Source: Rhabdornis inornatus
Lineage: Eukaryota; Chordata; Aves; Passeriformes; Rhabdornithidae
DNA: 64,000 nt
Direction: 5' to 3'
NCBI GenBank assembly: GCA_013397075.1
Contig: VWZS01000187.1
Coordinates: 1,488,565 to 1,552,564, forward strand
Position numbers and translations under genes: made by a program. Under the pieces are notes generated by a model. That model saw only the letters and a program-made list of their open reading frames with translations. It made no database searches and was not told where the DNA came from. Positions 1 through 14,820 of the stretch are shown here, one piece after another. Each line of letters opens with the position of its first letter. The first letter of the stretch is position 1.

Positions 1-3000
1 ATATAGAAGCTTCTGCTATTACACAGTGTTGAAGTAGCACTTACTTTTTTGGTTCCAAAGAAACTGCCCTGACTAACTCACTAAAATAACCATAATTTCA
101 ACACTGCACATTACAGAGTAGTGAGAGCTCTCAAGCAAACCTTACCAAGACAGTTTCTTAGTTACAGCTTCTATCCATCCAAATTAATTTCCAAACTCTT
201 TGGAGATTAGAACAAACCAGTTAAAGAAAGAGTCAGCGACTTTCCTTCTTGCTCCCTGCTCAAAAATGCAGGGAACAAGAGGCAGCTGAGTCAAGAAATT
301 TAAAGGAAATGGGGGACACAAAAGTCAGAGGGCATATATGGCTACTGAAAAACTTTCTAGGAACCTAGCTATGAGCAGGAAGAGATTGAGATTTCCTGCT
401 GTGTTTAGCTTTTAACCTTGTTTGTAAGTCTCCTGCAAGTCCTATCTGCCACTGATTAGTAGAAAACCAGTATGCTTTAAGCTTTCTGATGTGGAGAATT
501 TTCTTCATGGAAAAGAAAGAAAAGGTTTTCATCAGGCCAAGTTCCTTCCTTATAAGCAGATTTTTTTTCATGTCTGTTTCTACTGCAGGAAAAATAAGAC
601 AAGATCCCTTACCCACCTTCTTAGCCTGCTAGATATAGCAAACAACAGCTGTTCAGTGAGAAGGAGAAATAATTTCATCTTCTATAATTCTATAAGTTTG
701 TTTAAACAGACAAGCACCCAGTAATATCTAGCTCTTTTTACTTCTGCAGCTTGAAAGTAAAAACTGCACATATCATATCAAATAAAACAAACAAATAATT
801 AAGATGGGAGTCCAAAGTTTAAGGGTAATTTTATTTTATTTATTTTTTTAAACAAAGATTCTTCGGAATGCCTCTGTTGACAATACCAGTTTGACAATTG
901 GCCAAATGCTGGAAGGGACATTTTCCTCACAGCTTATATGATTTCCCCTGTTAGGAGGGAAGATGACCTTAGAAGAATGAGTTCTTGCAATGTTCCAGAA
1001 GCTTAATTTAAAACATCTGTCATTTTAGCAAGGAGCCTAAAAATATTCCCTCATCATCATCTAGTGAACACATAACAGCCCTGGCTGTTGCTCCCATGTC
1101 TCCCCCAAGAAATAAGCTACAATATGAGTTTTGCTTGACAAACCCAAGTGCCACACAAAGTCATCTAGGTCTGTACACTGTAAAATTAACTTTACTAGAG
1201 GACAACTTGATAAAAATTCACTCCCTGCTTTATGCATTCTTCTATGCCTTTTAAGCTTTCAAGAAGGATTGTGACACAATAGTAGGAACATGAGATCTCA
1301 AAAAAAAAATTTCTCTATTCACCAGTTCAGTCCTATCAAGTTCCCTGCAACTTCTTTGCCAATTTCTTTAGATGCCTGCCCTGAAAAAATAAAATTAAGT
1401 ATTTTCCTTAATTTTGCAGTGACAACACACTCTACATTGCACAGCCACATCTAGAATCCATTCAATATGGAATTACCAGTACTTTCCACACATCCTGCAT
1501 TTTAACAAAGTAAAACTGACCTAGCTCTCATGACTAGGAACAAAGAATCAAGTTGAGCTAGAAGCAAGCCAAAGTTACACCACATTTATGCTAACTCCCT
1601 GCTGGCACAGATGACATTTATTTCAGTCTGAACTGAAAATATTCAACATGGGCAGAGAGAACTAAATCTTCATGATAGAATTTTTAATTCAGGTTCCATA
1701 CTGAGGGGTCTTACTTGCACACGACAACATAAGGAAAATGATGACTGAAATTCATGATATCCAGCTGTGAATCCTATACCTTTCAGAGTTCACTCCTTGG
1801 ACAAGGCTTGCCCACTGAAGGCCTAGACCACATGCCCTTTATCCCACCCTGCTTCAAATACCAGTTTGTCTCACTGGCTTCAGAAGTGGCAAGGGCTCAG
1901 CAAATACTCTACAATTGTTCAGTTTTCCTTTTGTGAAACCAGTCAGAACTCAATTACATGGAAAGTGTTTTGGAAGAAGTTCTGGCAGGAAAGAGAAGCA
2001 TGACAGGACTTGGCTGTTTACCTTTGTTCTTATCAGTCACAGTATTTTGATTGCAACCCACACTGTCTTTACTTACACTGTCAAGAAGATCCAGTTGTTG
2101 GTATTCCAATCTGCTTCACTCAGCTCAGTTAGAAATAAAGGTGTTTGAGTGAATGCTTATCATGCCCTAACCTTTAGCTGCCATAATCCATGTGGTAAAT
2201 CTGTCAAAACAGGATTGTGTACGTCCTGGCATAGCAGCCTAGCATCAAACTTTGTCAGATGAAAGTCAAACAGTTTTGGGGTACACAATGAAACTACTTT
2301 GTCTCATCTGAACTCACAAGTCCCTTACAAGTTGCCATATACAACCAGCTTCCAGGAAAGACAGGACTTCTGCAAACTCTGAACAGAAAAGTCAAGCAAT
2401 GTTGAAGTGTTTTTAGAAAAATCAAAGTGAACAGGTTTACAGGTCACTCCTCACAATCTCATCCTTCTCATTTAATACAACTGAAAAAGTGAGTCTTAAC
2501 TTTTTTTTAAAACACCACCTTTTGCTTTCCTTCAAAGGCTCTTAGAAGCCTTTAACAAAGCAAATTTCCAATTTCTTCATCATTCTACTCATCTTACTTT
2601 GAATTATAAATAGGATTGATATGTCACTTGCAATTAGTGAGTTTACCACTGGTTTAAGAAGCTTTACAGTTTTCTGCTACTCTGTAGGAATAGGACAATG
2701 CAATTAGAGATGGGAAAAAAGTCCAAAGAAACAGGCAGCTAAATTCTCCTCACGACTCTTGCCTGAAGCCAGGCATGACACTAAAGAGACTGCTGAATCA
2801 GAGCCTACCCACTCATCCTTTCAGCCAGCATGGAAGCTGTCCTGACTCCTGGTTTTCTTATGATTGCCCTGGAGACTGCATTCCAGCCATAGCAGGGTAC
2901 AATTCCAAAGTCATCTGGCAAGCAAATTAGAACACACCAGCCATCTGGTCCCCAAGAACAGCAAACTGACCTGTCTGCACTGATGATTAGAAAAATTTAA

Positions 3001-6000
3001 CTGCCTTAAGGCTAAGGAAATCCTGCTGTCCCCATGAAATACAGAACTATGAAACAAGAACCATATGGAAAATAGAAAGCAACATCATTTGAATACCAAA
3101 ATACTTCTTCATACTGCTAGTATTTACTAACTCTGTTACCAGTACAGAACTGAGGCCTGGATGGTTTGCTAATTACAGGATTAATTTGACAGAAGTTAAA
3201 TAAACACAGACTGATTATGTGGTATTTTTCACAGAACTATTATAATTTGGAAATTAGTTCTTTTATCAAAATAAAAGCTTATTTTTCCCAACTAGTACTT
3301 CAAGTTAAAATTACTTTAGGACATTATAACTCTACTTCAGTCAAATAACATAATTAATGTAACTTATCTCTGACCCTTAGGTATTTACAAAACTCACCAG
3401 GAAAAATAAGATACAGCAACTGTAGTCTACAAATGAGACTGAGAGCTGCAAACAGCTACCTTTACAAGAAAGTCTAAAGACAACACCACATACCAAACAG
3501 CATGCAGACTCCAAAAGCTCTTCCAGCTCATTTCCATGTACTCAGATCTGTGGTCAAGAGTTTCAGAGCACCTCTTAACATAAATCCTGCTGCAGGTATA
3601 TACACATATTAGTACTGTACTAAAAGATAACATGATTTTGGAGCTAAGTTTTCTCATTATTCAGATGCTTGTCTGAAAAAACAAGAAACCAAACACCATG
3701 ATTCTGCTGGTAGACTTCCACTATTTTTGACAATATGCTAATATCTGCATGTTGCAGAGGATTTTGGTGGATGAGGATCTCTGTCCTGCCCCAGTAATTG
3801 AGATGTATCCTGTCCTCACATCATTACAAGTCTTAAGTCAAGTAGAAGCACACAGAAAGTTTACTAATCTTGAGGCTTTTGAGCCCTGTTGGCAGGAGTA
3901 ATAGCAAGAAGTGTCACCATAGGAAGTGTGCAGACCATATCAAACTGAAGGCAGATTTGGTTCCAGAGACTGCAGGGCTGCCTACAAGAATCTGTGATTC
4001 TGATACAGATAAATATTGTACTGTAGCATCTCTAAACCAACCCAAGTTACAGCTACACACAGATAAACCCAGTCTGTTTTTTCCTTCATCAGAAGGATAA
4101 AATAACTTATTTGTTACACAGATCACAACATAAATTAGTATTCCACTTATCGACATGTTGGCACAGATATTCAAGAAACTGAAAAAAGCAAAGACAAAAG
4201 CAAAGACTATTACTTCTTGAGTAACTTTCAAATGTAGAACAGTAGTGCAGTTTCTACTGTTCTGCATCTGAAATTTACTGCTGTAGTAACTAACTATATC
4301 AGCCACAAGACAGATGTCCAGTAAAAGTGCCTTAATTTCCCTTTGCCATTTAGTTAACTACAAAATCCATTGTTACCTTTTATAACCCATTTTACTTGTT
4401 GAAAACACTGCTGATTTGACAGCTATTACTACCTAAACGAGGCATTTTAATACGCCACAAGTGAAAATGTAGGATGGTTACTGGGCCCTGAATTTTAGGA
4501 TCTTCCACTTGTTACATGCTTGTACTGACTTCTGAATACCAGACTGTTCAACACTGATTTTCCCTCTTACACAGAAAGAGCGGCACCACTTCCCTTATCA
4601 GCTCCCTTCTAGAGCATCAGTGGTTCCAGAGAACAGATTTTTATATTTCTCCCTTAGCTCATCGCAGGAATGGTTTCCTGTAGGAAAACAGAAAATCTAA
4701 GCATGAGAAAGAAAAAAAAGAGAGACTCACCTAGAATCCCTTTACTGATAAAGAAATATTTTTCACTATGTTTCTAATATATTGACAATATCTTCACGTG
4801 CTCACTAATATATGACTGAAGCAACAAACTCACAGCATTAATCTTTTGGCATAAGCTCTGCCATAGCAAATGTATCTTGACCAGCAAGATAGATGCTACA
4901 CAGTGTTTTATGGCAATAATCCACCTTCTGTAGCACACTGGACAATTTGTTTTTCATAGGTCTCACTTTACTTGATTAACAGCTAATTCTACTGTGCACT
5001 AAGTTCATGGTGTAAATCATTGCTCACATGTTAAATGCAATCTTTTAATTAACTACAACAGTATCTAGTTACATTAAAGAGAACTTAACTAGATATGGCA
5101 GGCTGTTTTCCAAGGGACAGTACTCATTTACAGCACCACTGAAAACGTGTGTCAGGAACTTGATATCATGTGATGATTTTTCAGCTTGATTTTGCTTTCA
5201 GTGTTCCAGACCACTTATACCAGCTCTGCAAGGAATTCAGCACGTAGAAAATCCCACTTATCTGCGGAGTCACCACAAAGAATTTGCAAGTGTTAAAAAG
5301 CAGCCACTCAGCAGAAAGAGCTGATAGAGAATATTAAAAATCAAATAAAGTGGTGTCTGATGCAGCATGAATTCCAAGTTAGATGGAGACTCATTCAGCT
5401 ATTAAAATTATTTTTTAAATCTTAAGCTCACTATATGTCCATATAACAAACCACTATCACATTAAAAAAGCTTTAAAAACAACTAATTTCAATAGCATTT
5501 GCTATTCCTTTATTGACTCATACTGAAAAATAATGTACTTTAAAGAGACTAAGAGTTTGGGGTTTTTGTTGTAAGAGCTTATAAATTATGGCATAGAACC
5601 TTACCAGTGTAGTCAAAGTCTTTTACTAAGGGATGACATAACTAATAAGAGTAGTGTAATCCAATTCCTAGTTGTCACTGATTCTGTTGAGAATTTGTAT
5701 CATGTAATTCATTCTACAGACCTAATTTCTCTCTCAGAACAATTATTATTTTCCATGCATCTAGAGTAGAATTTACTCTTAGCCACTTTTACAATCAGCA
5801 TTCAGCTGTTAAAACCTATTTCCACCCAAATCACTGCTGAAGCCACCCTACTTATAAAAAAAGTGTTTTAGACTAACACTAATAAATGTAACATTCTATT
5901 TCTCTATGTTCACCCAATTAAAACACTACAAAAGCATTATTCCTACCCTTGCAGTCCCTACTGGAAAGCCTAGCTCACATAATACTGAAATCTGTAGCAA

Positions 6001-9000
6001 TTCTTTATACCAATGGATTTGTTTGGCCCTGTTATTGTAGGCAGTGGATTCTGCACGTGCTTGACAGGATAGACAGGCTTTATCAGCAGTAGCTTCATGT
6101 TAGAGCTATACTCAATTCTCTTTTGAAACCATGAGGGAAGATTAGGCAATATAAGCAAGCAGCTTGAAGGTTACAGCCCAGTGCCACATAAATACATAGG
6201 CTAAAACTGCTTCTTTAGTTAAGTTCCCATGATCGGCAAAGCTGGTCAAAGCCTGGGTTCACTTCTTACATATAAAAGGAACAAACCTAGTCACTGTTAA
6301 TTCAGAAGTTGTAGAGAAGCAAAGCCTCTATAAACTGGTCTTAAAAACAAATATTTAAATTTGGCATTTAGTCAAAAAGAGACATGAGAAAGTTCAACTT
6401 CTTTAAAACAGTTTTTTTTTTCTTCTTCACTGCAATTTGTTAGCATTTTAGAACTCCATCATGCCAGGCACTCTACAAACACACAATATCATCCATTTCA
6501 CGTGCAACAATGTCACACTAACAAGAAGGCTGACAAATCAACTCCACAATAGGAAAAAATATATTAAAAGGCCACCCATTTCTAACTGTTAAAATCCTCT
6601 GAGAAGTTTAACAGACATTAATGAAAAGGTCTTTAAATCTTGGTGAAAGAAATATATTAGAGATGAAGTTTCTGTACTAGCTACAATAATGTAGTTAGGA
6701 TAAGAAACATCAGTATTGCTGCAAATTCAACTACAAGCAATTCCTCTAATAGGAAGCTACACTTGTTCCCAACATTTTGTCTATTTGAGGAAGGTGCTCA
6801 AAATTTAATAGCAACAGAACAGAAGAGAACAACTTTTCTGAACAGTCATTATGTTATGTTCAACAGAAATACAAGGGTTTGGGCCATCTAGCAAGCTAAC
6901 AGGAAAATCTGTCTGGAGAAAGGGTTGTATTCAGTTGTGAAAGCAAATGCTAGATCCATCAAGTTTATAAAAGCCTTCAGTTTATTACCTCTATTGCCAT
7001 ACAGTAACCAGGTCAGTTTTAAATATTTTTCTGATGCTTATAATTAAAAAGCCATATGCAGAGAAGTTTGCGGTTTTGGACAAAAAAAAAGTGCACGACA
7101 ACTACGTAAAAATCTGCTACAACATTGCTTTGTAGTGTTAGTGACCACTTCAGGGTTACAAAATTTCACTACTCTGAGTAACTGGAGTACAGGCCAGATA
7201 TTCCAACTATAACTCCCAGCTCCCCTCCAAATTGTCAGAGCGAAGTTGTTATGCAAGAAATTTACTTGCACTTGACAGATAAAACACTTTCTATTCCATG
7301 GCTTTGAACTACAATCATCACTGATGTCAAAATGGGAAAAGGAGAGGAAAAAAAACTAGATCAACAAAAAGATACATTCCTGTCTTCCTGCTGCATGGGC
7401 AGTGGGCTGGGCTCAGCTGGTCTGACAGCTCAAGTGCCAGTGGAATCTAGTCTGAGAGCCAAGGAATGCAGGTTCTGCCAACATTTACTGAAGAGAAATT
7501 AAAGAAATGCAATGCTATTATGTTCTGGTTTTTCACTCAGAAAAACTGAAGTCTAAGTAAAACCTACCTAAAATTTACTGAGGTTCGCACTCCTTATGCT
7601 TTGATTTTTTTGCGAAAAAGGGAGTATTTTATAGGTGTGGCAAAGACTCAAAGAGCACTTCACTTGCTACAGTTAAACGAGTGGTTTGGCAATTACCAGC
7701 TCTTCACAATCCATTTTTTTGTCATTGTATCAGGGCAAGCTAAATAAAAAGTGACCTTTTTGCTACTACTCTGCAGTTCGAGAGAAACCCCATTTATTCA
7801 TTTCTGTTATTCAGCACAACTATTGTGCTGCAAATGTTGCAAAGACAGCTAGGCTCCTGAAAGTGATTTCTACTGTAGTCCAAACACTAGTCAGTTTAAT
7901 TTGTTAGCTCACCTAAAAACCTGTAAGGGTTATGCAGTAATTTAAAAAAGCAGTAACAGAGCCCATTAAACACTAAGAAGAAAACTTCTTACCAAGTGTA
8001 AAAACAAAAGCTTTTGAAGACTTAGCTGAAGGGCAAATAGACACCTGTATACACATTCAGAGGTTGAAATGTGAAGCACCTTTTCTGATTTATCATGACC
8101 AAAATTACAAAAATCCCTATGATTTTAGTAGCAAACAGGCACACCAAAACAAGTTAAACTTCCAGTAATTTCCATCTGGGTGCTTGGTGCAGCAATCTTT
8201 TTATAGTGATAACTCCACAGATAAATATCCAGTGCGTCACACACTTCAGGATTAAAAACCTTCCCTAAGCAAGTACATTAAAGTCTGTTAGCAACTTACA
8301 CGGTTTCCAGAGTTTAAATAGGAAGGTTGAACATGTCCGCTTGTATACAATTAACACAATTTCTTCACTTGGTTATGTACTACTATACCTCATCTTGCAC
8401 TGAAAAGCTTAACCATTCATTGCCTCTGAACAGCCTGGCATCATTTATAAGAAGTCCATTTGTTCTAACTGGAAGTTTGTAGCCACCAGGAAACAAATCC
8501 ACCCAAAAACACTCACAGCTCACAATATATCTGTGTCTCACTGACTAGCAGTCTAGTTGAAAGTCAGTATAAAGTCTTATTAATGTTTCCCTCATCTAAA
8601 ACAATTGTAATATGCAGCCTCTTCCAAATTCAGGGAAGGTTTGGAAGATAGAAGAAGCGACTTAGCTGAAATAAGTTCTAGATGACAGCTTTCAACAGCT
8701 CCCTTGCTTGACAGAAAGAGTCAGACTTCTGAAACTGAAGAGCTGATAGCTGGCAAATGGCTGAAAGATGAGAATGGGCAGGGAAGTTGATATGGACTTT
8801 CCTGTCTCAGCCTTTAACAAGCTTCCCATTTTGATGTACCCATTCAAAAACAAAGGCTGAGAACATGCATTAATTAGTTTGCCACCACACAATGACTTAA
8901 CTAAGGTGATCAGAGTGCCTCTCATGAGTTCAGGGATGCAGAACTCACCACCATTTCTCATACTGCTACTGTGGCACTTCTGTGACTATACTCATTTATG

Positions 9001-9518
9001 AAATTAATGACAATAGCTGTTTTCTTGCAGGCTTTTCAGCATTTAAGGTGGGGCAGGCTTGTGTCTAGCTCATGCTAAGGTTCAGCTACTAAAATGAAGT
9101 TCAAATTGAATATCATTGTATTTTACTATTCCCACAAACACAAGTTAAACCTTGAGCAATGAGACCAGAACAGCTGTAACATACCCAAACATTTTAAGCT
9201 GCATACACAAAGATATCTGAGCATAAAGCTTGTAAAGTTCACCAAAGCAGTACTTTCTCAGCTCTGTAAGTCATCATTTTATTTATGCATCATATATACC
9301 TGAGGACAAAGATTAAGCATGATACTTGCTGAAATGAAACCTTCTTAAGCCATCACCAAAAATCAGTTTAATATGACAACTGCTTGCCTGTGCTTTTCCT
9401 TTCACAGACTAAGCTCTAATTATCTTTCACTGGCAGATACAGACTGAGAAGCCAATGGCAGGAGGTGCTCTGCTGTTAGGGAAGAATTTATTGGGAATGC
9501 CAATGACAGATGGAGTCA

Positions 9519-9532
9519 CCATGAGATGGCAG
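9519..9532 (+). promoter_or_regulatory. weak CTCF-like motif in VCL intron 1
   Basis: The sequence CCATGAGATGGCAG agrees with the CTCF core CCASYAGRKGGCRS at 12 of 14 positions, including the AG and GGC key bases. With two mismatches such a match can easily occur by chance in 64 kb. Confidence 0.2.
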
Positions 9533-12500
9533 AATTAAGAATCCTGAAAGGAAAAAAACCTAGACAAATCAGAGCCTGAGCTTCAGGACCAACTTTAGCC
9601 TCTTTAGGGACCTAACTGGAGAAATCACATAGAACACAGTTCTAGAAAGAGAAATTCTGGAGAGCTAGTTGATTTTCAAGGATCACCTACTCCAAGCTGG
9701 TTCATCCTGATGAGCAGGAAGACAAGTAGAAGTGGCAGGAGGCCTGCCTGAATGAACAGTGCTCCTGCTAGGAGGAACAGAGACATTAGCTGAGCATGCA
9801 GGGATGGGGTCCATCCCAAAGTGTATCTAGAGTTGAACCTAGTGAGGGGCATGAAAGACAACAAAAAATGTTTGTGTGAATACAGCAGCAAAATAAAAAC
9901 TAGATAAAATGTGGGCCTCTGGGTGTCTGACCACACCACAAAAAGTTATGTACTCAAAGACTTCTTTACCTCTGTCTTTTCTGAGAATATCTGCCTTCAG
10001 CAAACCCAGGTCCCCAAGACACCCTGAGAGCTTGACACAAGGAAGATTTGTATTTGCTGAAAGAAGCTGAAGTTACATTTGCTATTCTGTGGGTGTAACC
10101 ATGGATGTAAAATGCAATGCAACATTATTACAATAGGTCTCTTCATAAGTATCCTAGGCCAACACCAACAGAAACAGCTTGTTTCTTTTCTCCATTCTTT
10201 ACTGAAGAAACCCAATATGAATCATCAGTTTCCTACCCGTGAAGTCAGAATACTGGGAAACTGTTCAAACATATTTCCTCAGTGAGAGAAAAGGTTAGGT
10301 ATCATCATCAACCAAGAGTCAATGAGCTGGCAGTTCCAGAAACCCTGGAAAGGCATTGATAATGAAGAGGTTTTCGATTTTTTGCTTTTGTCCCCCTTCA
10401 TTAGCTGCTATTGTTATCCATTGTTCATTATTCATGTTGTAAATAGCTCTCCTGAAGCATCAGAACAATATTGACTTCTGAATAAGAGATATGTTACAAA
10501 GTGAGCTGTTCAATGTATCTTGACACAAATCTTTGGTTCTAGTCTCGGGATATGGGCAAGTACTAGTCATACCTCAGTACACTTTAATTATTAGGCATAG
10601 TAAGCAAAGGAAAGGTTTGCCTCCTCTACTGACTCTGTGGTCAGTCTTTCATATCCTCACAGATGAACTAGGGCCTGATTTACTCCAAGGACAAACCAGA
10701 CCTACTTCCAATGCACGTAGGGTCATGCCCCCATGCCCCCCACCTCCCAGTTCAGTTTTGAGCTGCTAGGCTTGTGTTTGGAAGAGATAGTTACTGGCAA
10801 AATACGTGTAACTGTAAAGAAGATCCAGCCTTCATTTCATCATTTCATCTCCCCATGCAGCAAGTCATCTTGTATCCACAAAGTATCTACTGAAATGAAG
10901 GCAGCTGCAATATTCATTTGCCTGGTCTATTTCCATGGCTCAACACCAGTTGTTACTCTAGACTCCAATTATAGGACAGTATCTAGAATAAATTCTCTCC
11001 TCTTGTGATAAAAATTAAGGAAGAAACTATACAACTAAACATTAATTAACATAATAGATAAAATTTAACAGTTATACAGTTACCAAAAAAGATTTTACTG
11101 TTCAAATTCAATAACAAAAATACTCCTATGGCTGTGTTAAAAGAAAAATGTCAGGAAGGCTATCAATTTGCAGAAATTAAGAACTGTAGCTGCAGACAAG
11201 TTCTGAATCAAGAACTGCTTCTCAGCATTTGACTGAGCAGGTGATAGAATATAATTTGTGCCACTAAACAAAAAATATTACATTGCAATATTTCTTAAAG
11301 TCTGGTTTGCCAGTCTGACTTGCTTTTCAGTGTGAGTAGTATCAAGCCAGTAAGACATAGCAAGCCAATGCAGTCAGAAACAAGAGCTTAGGAGAAACAC
11401 ACAAGTATTCAACAGAGAAGCAGGGATAAAAAGCTAGTCTTCACTGTATGTGAAGCCACTACCAAAATTAAGCAGTACAAGGTATTCAAAACTGACTAGG
11501 ATTGGCCTACTCTCTCCTTTGAAAAATCAACTGGCATCATTTCCAGTAACTAGCACTGAGACCACATCTGCTAACACATTTTTAAAACCACTGTTTGGAT
11601 CCACCCCCCACCCAGTCCTCTGAAAGAGTTGCTTCATCCAAGTTTCAACTACACTGGGAAGGGGAAAACACTTGCACATTACTCTATGTTCTGAAGGTTC
11701 ACATACACATTTCTGAACCATGTATTGTTTGGTTAATTTTGTATTAACCTCTAAAATATCTACAGTCCAATATCACTATGTGGAGATAAATAGCTTGTTT
11801 CAAAGTACAAAGCAAAACTACATCACTCCCTAAAGTTACAGGGCATCAGGAAGAATAAATTGCTAAAAACACTGGTCCTTAACACGGGTTTAACTCCTCC
11901 CACACTGGTGTAATTGACTTATGCAGAAAAAAGCATTCAATACGTTTTTCAAAGCAGGAGTGGTATTCACCAGATTCTTGGCATATGGAACTTTTTAGCT
12001 CAACTGCCATTTAAAGACTATCAATTCCACAATAATAGTCTCAGTTCTTAGGTCCAAAAAAGCAAGCTGCATATGAGGAGACATTCACCATCTCTATATA
12101 CATTTAAAGGAAGAGAAAACAAATATTCCTTTTAAAGCTGATGGAGGAGACTGGAATAAATTAAGTATCCAAACACAATAACAGAACAAAGATATTATTT
12201 CATTCAAATAAGAAACTAATTAATCACGTATGTAAAGATGATTCCTAACAGATAAAAGCAAGAAAGAAGTTTATTATGTGCTTTTGTTATTACAAAGCTC
12301 CTTTGATTAATCACTCTTCTCCCAGCCCCTCCTATACACACACCCTAACGGGGTTTATCCACTTTCTCAGAGCATATGGCCACAGTTCCCACAATATGGC
12401 AAATGATCCCTGAAGAAATTGCTGTACACTGAAGGATATTCTAATAAAAAAAGAGGAAATTTTCATTATTTGTAAAATACTAATCACAGTTTTCTACTAC

Positions 12501-14774
12501 TCATAGATAAGATCTAGAAAGCTGTAGAGCTTCAAGCCTATTCTAGTGCCCATTTACTCGTCACTAAATTTGCATTCTGTAGAATTCAGATGATCTGGTC
12601 TTTTGACCATTTCTTTAGCTTCAAAATGTAACAATATAATAAACTGGAAATAGAGAGGCACAGATCTATACATATCCTATGACAAGTTAGAAACATCAAG
12701 GAAAAATGCAAAAACCTCAACCCCCTCGAGAGTCATCTTGTGCTGTGCAGAAAATTCTGCAAGGAAAACAGCTTATCTTTTTCCTTTCTTCTCCATTCTT
12801 TTCTAAGATATATAAATATATTGCAAGCTAGTTTTTCCCCTCAAAAAAGAGAAACACTGAGCTACTCACAACAGCTCACTCCTCACCTGAATTACAAGCA
12901 TGTCAGTTATGCCAAAAGAAAACTTAGGATGATAAAGCTGTTTTACCACCCACTCTCCTCAACAGAACATTTCTCCTCATTCCAGGTATTTATCCATGTA
13001 TTTGACTTTTGCTGCTGGAATCATGACAAGGACTTCAAGCAAGGCTGCATTCTTCACAAATTCATTTCAACAGGTGATTTCCAAACTGGTGGTTTGCAGG
13101 TGTCAGTAGGCAATTTACAGCCTGTCCAGGGAAGATGGATAGCCCTTTCCAAATGGCCCTGCAACCTCAGGCAGCTTCTCACTTGTCAGAGGCCCATGGA
13201 TATGCAGACAGAACATGCCAGTGGCTCCTAGTGATTGCTGCTTCTTCCTCTGCTAAGATGAGATAGTGTAGCTATAGCAGCTGTCCTAAATACAACACTC
13301 TCATTGTTAACTTTTTTGTTGGGTTTAAACTTCTTGTCTCTGCCAAAGTACTGGTATCAAGTTCCTTCTGTTTTAAGAGCTATCTGGGTAGTTTTAGTTG
13401 TGCCTAGATGGGGTGAGCTCTAGCTGGTGGTAGTTTAAAGAGACTGGCCTCACAACCTTAGGAAGTCACAAAACCTTTGACACACATGACTTTGACCCAG
13501 TACTACAGGGTCTTGTTCCCATCAAGTACAGTCTCCAGTCAAGCTTACTCTAGACTTGATTTATTTGCATTTTAAAATAGTACTTGGCCCAGACCTACTT
13601 AAAGGAAACATCTGATAAACCCTGACTGTGAGACAGGAGATTTATAATCTAACAGACCCTTCCTGATGATTAGCCTAACCTAGCCAGGCCTGACCTAGCT
13701 AGCCACAGTAACTGAGATACAGAAAGGTGTCAGTAGTGTTTCATAAGCCTCCAAACCTCAGTAGGCAAATAAAGCCATATCACAGCATCCAACAATAACA
13801 CCTTATTGAGAGGAAAGCAATTTTTTTCCCATAAAAAAAAAATATAATAGAAACTGGATGCATACAGACACTTGTGAAACACTCATATAAAGGGACAGCA
13901 CAGAGGATGGAATGGCAGAAGTTGCATCACCAAATAGAAGAGCACTATTTTTTCAGAGCAGATGTCTGTTCTGAAGGACCTCAGTCACTTCACTTGTTAC
14001 CATTAGTGTCTTAAATCTTCCATTATGAGCATTTCATAGGAGTATCACTTTGCTCAGATGGCCCAAGCTTTATGAAAATGAAGGACATGAAAACAGGGTA
14101 AGTCTTAAGCAATTGGTCCCAGGTAAAGCAGGTCGGACTATTTTAAATTGTGTGCTTCCCAAGTCCTGTCTACTACCTTAATTTTCATGTAGAGAATTAC
14201 AATCCAATCTGTTAAACTCAGCAGCTTCACCCACGGTATTGTTGGCATTTGGCAGAGCAACAGCAACACTGCTCTGAGGCAGCTCTGTCTGAAACAGCAG
14301 AGAGAAGTGACCAGAGTGGGCTATGCCCTGTACTGACAGAATGCCAGAATCCACACAAGCCAGTATGGAGCTTACAACATCAGAGTAGAATTTGCTTTCT
14401 CTGTTTGACAATAATATAACATTGTCTGAATATAAATGCTCATAAATTCACTACTGCAAAGCAGCAATTTTTTTCCTCCTCCATGAAATAAAACCATACA
14501 TATAATTTGTGTGATTGGTTTACCACTTCTGCATTATCATTAGCCATCCTTGATTCCTTGATAAAAATCCCTGTCTTTAAAATAGGTTCATAGTCTGATG
14601 AGTTCTTAAAAAAAAAGCAAACAATTACGGGGAGAAAAAGTCTGAAACAACTATAAAATCACCACATGGTTCATTTTCTCATTTTTGGCTAGTAAAAACT
14701 CAAAATTTCATTTCAATCTCCTCTGAACTAATAGGATATTTAGCAAGCTTAAAATTATTCCATACCTATTAGGT

Positions 14775-14820
14775 AGCCTTGATTATTACCCACCAGCAGC
14801 CTTGACTATTACCCACAACC
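14775..14820. repeat. 23-bp imperfect tandem duplication
   Basis: Two adjacent 23-bp units, 14775-14797 and 14798-14820, both begin AGCCTTGA/AGCCTTGA-like and continue into TATTACCCAC. They differ at only about three bases. This is a small local duplication inside VCL intron 1, and no function is suggested. Confidence 0.85.

Noticed and set aside
3914..4306. 130-codon minus-strand frame in VCL intron 1
   Set aside because: It is hydrophobic in part but has no recognised family, start context or splice signals; chance frame.
12740..13231. 163-codon plus-strand open frame in VCL intron 1
   Set aside because: It has no recognised domain, no promoter or splice context and mixed, low-complexity composition. 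It lies antisense in an intron, so chance is the best explanation.
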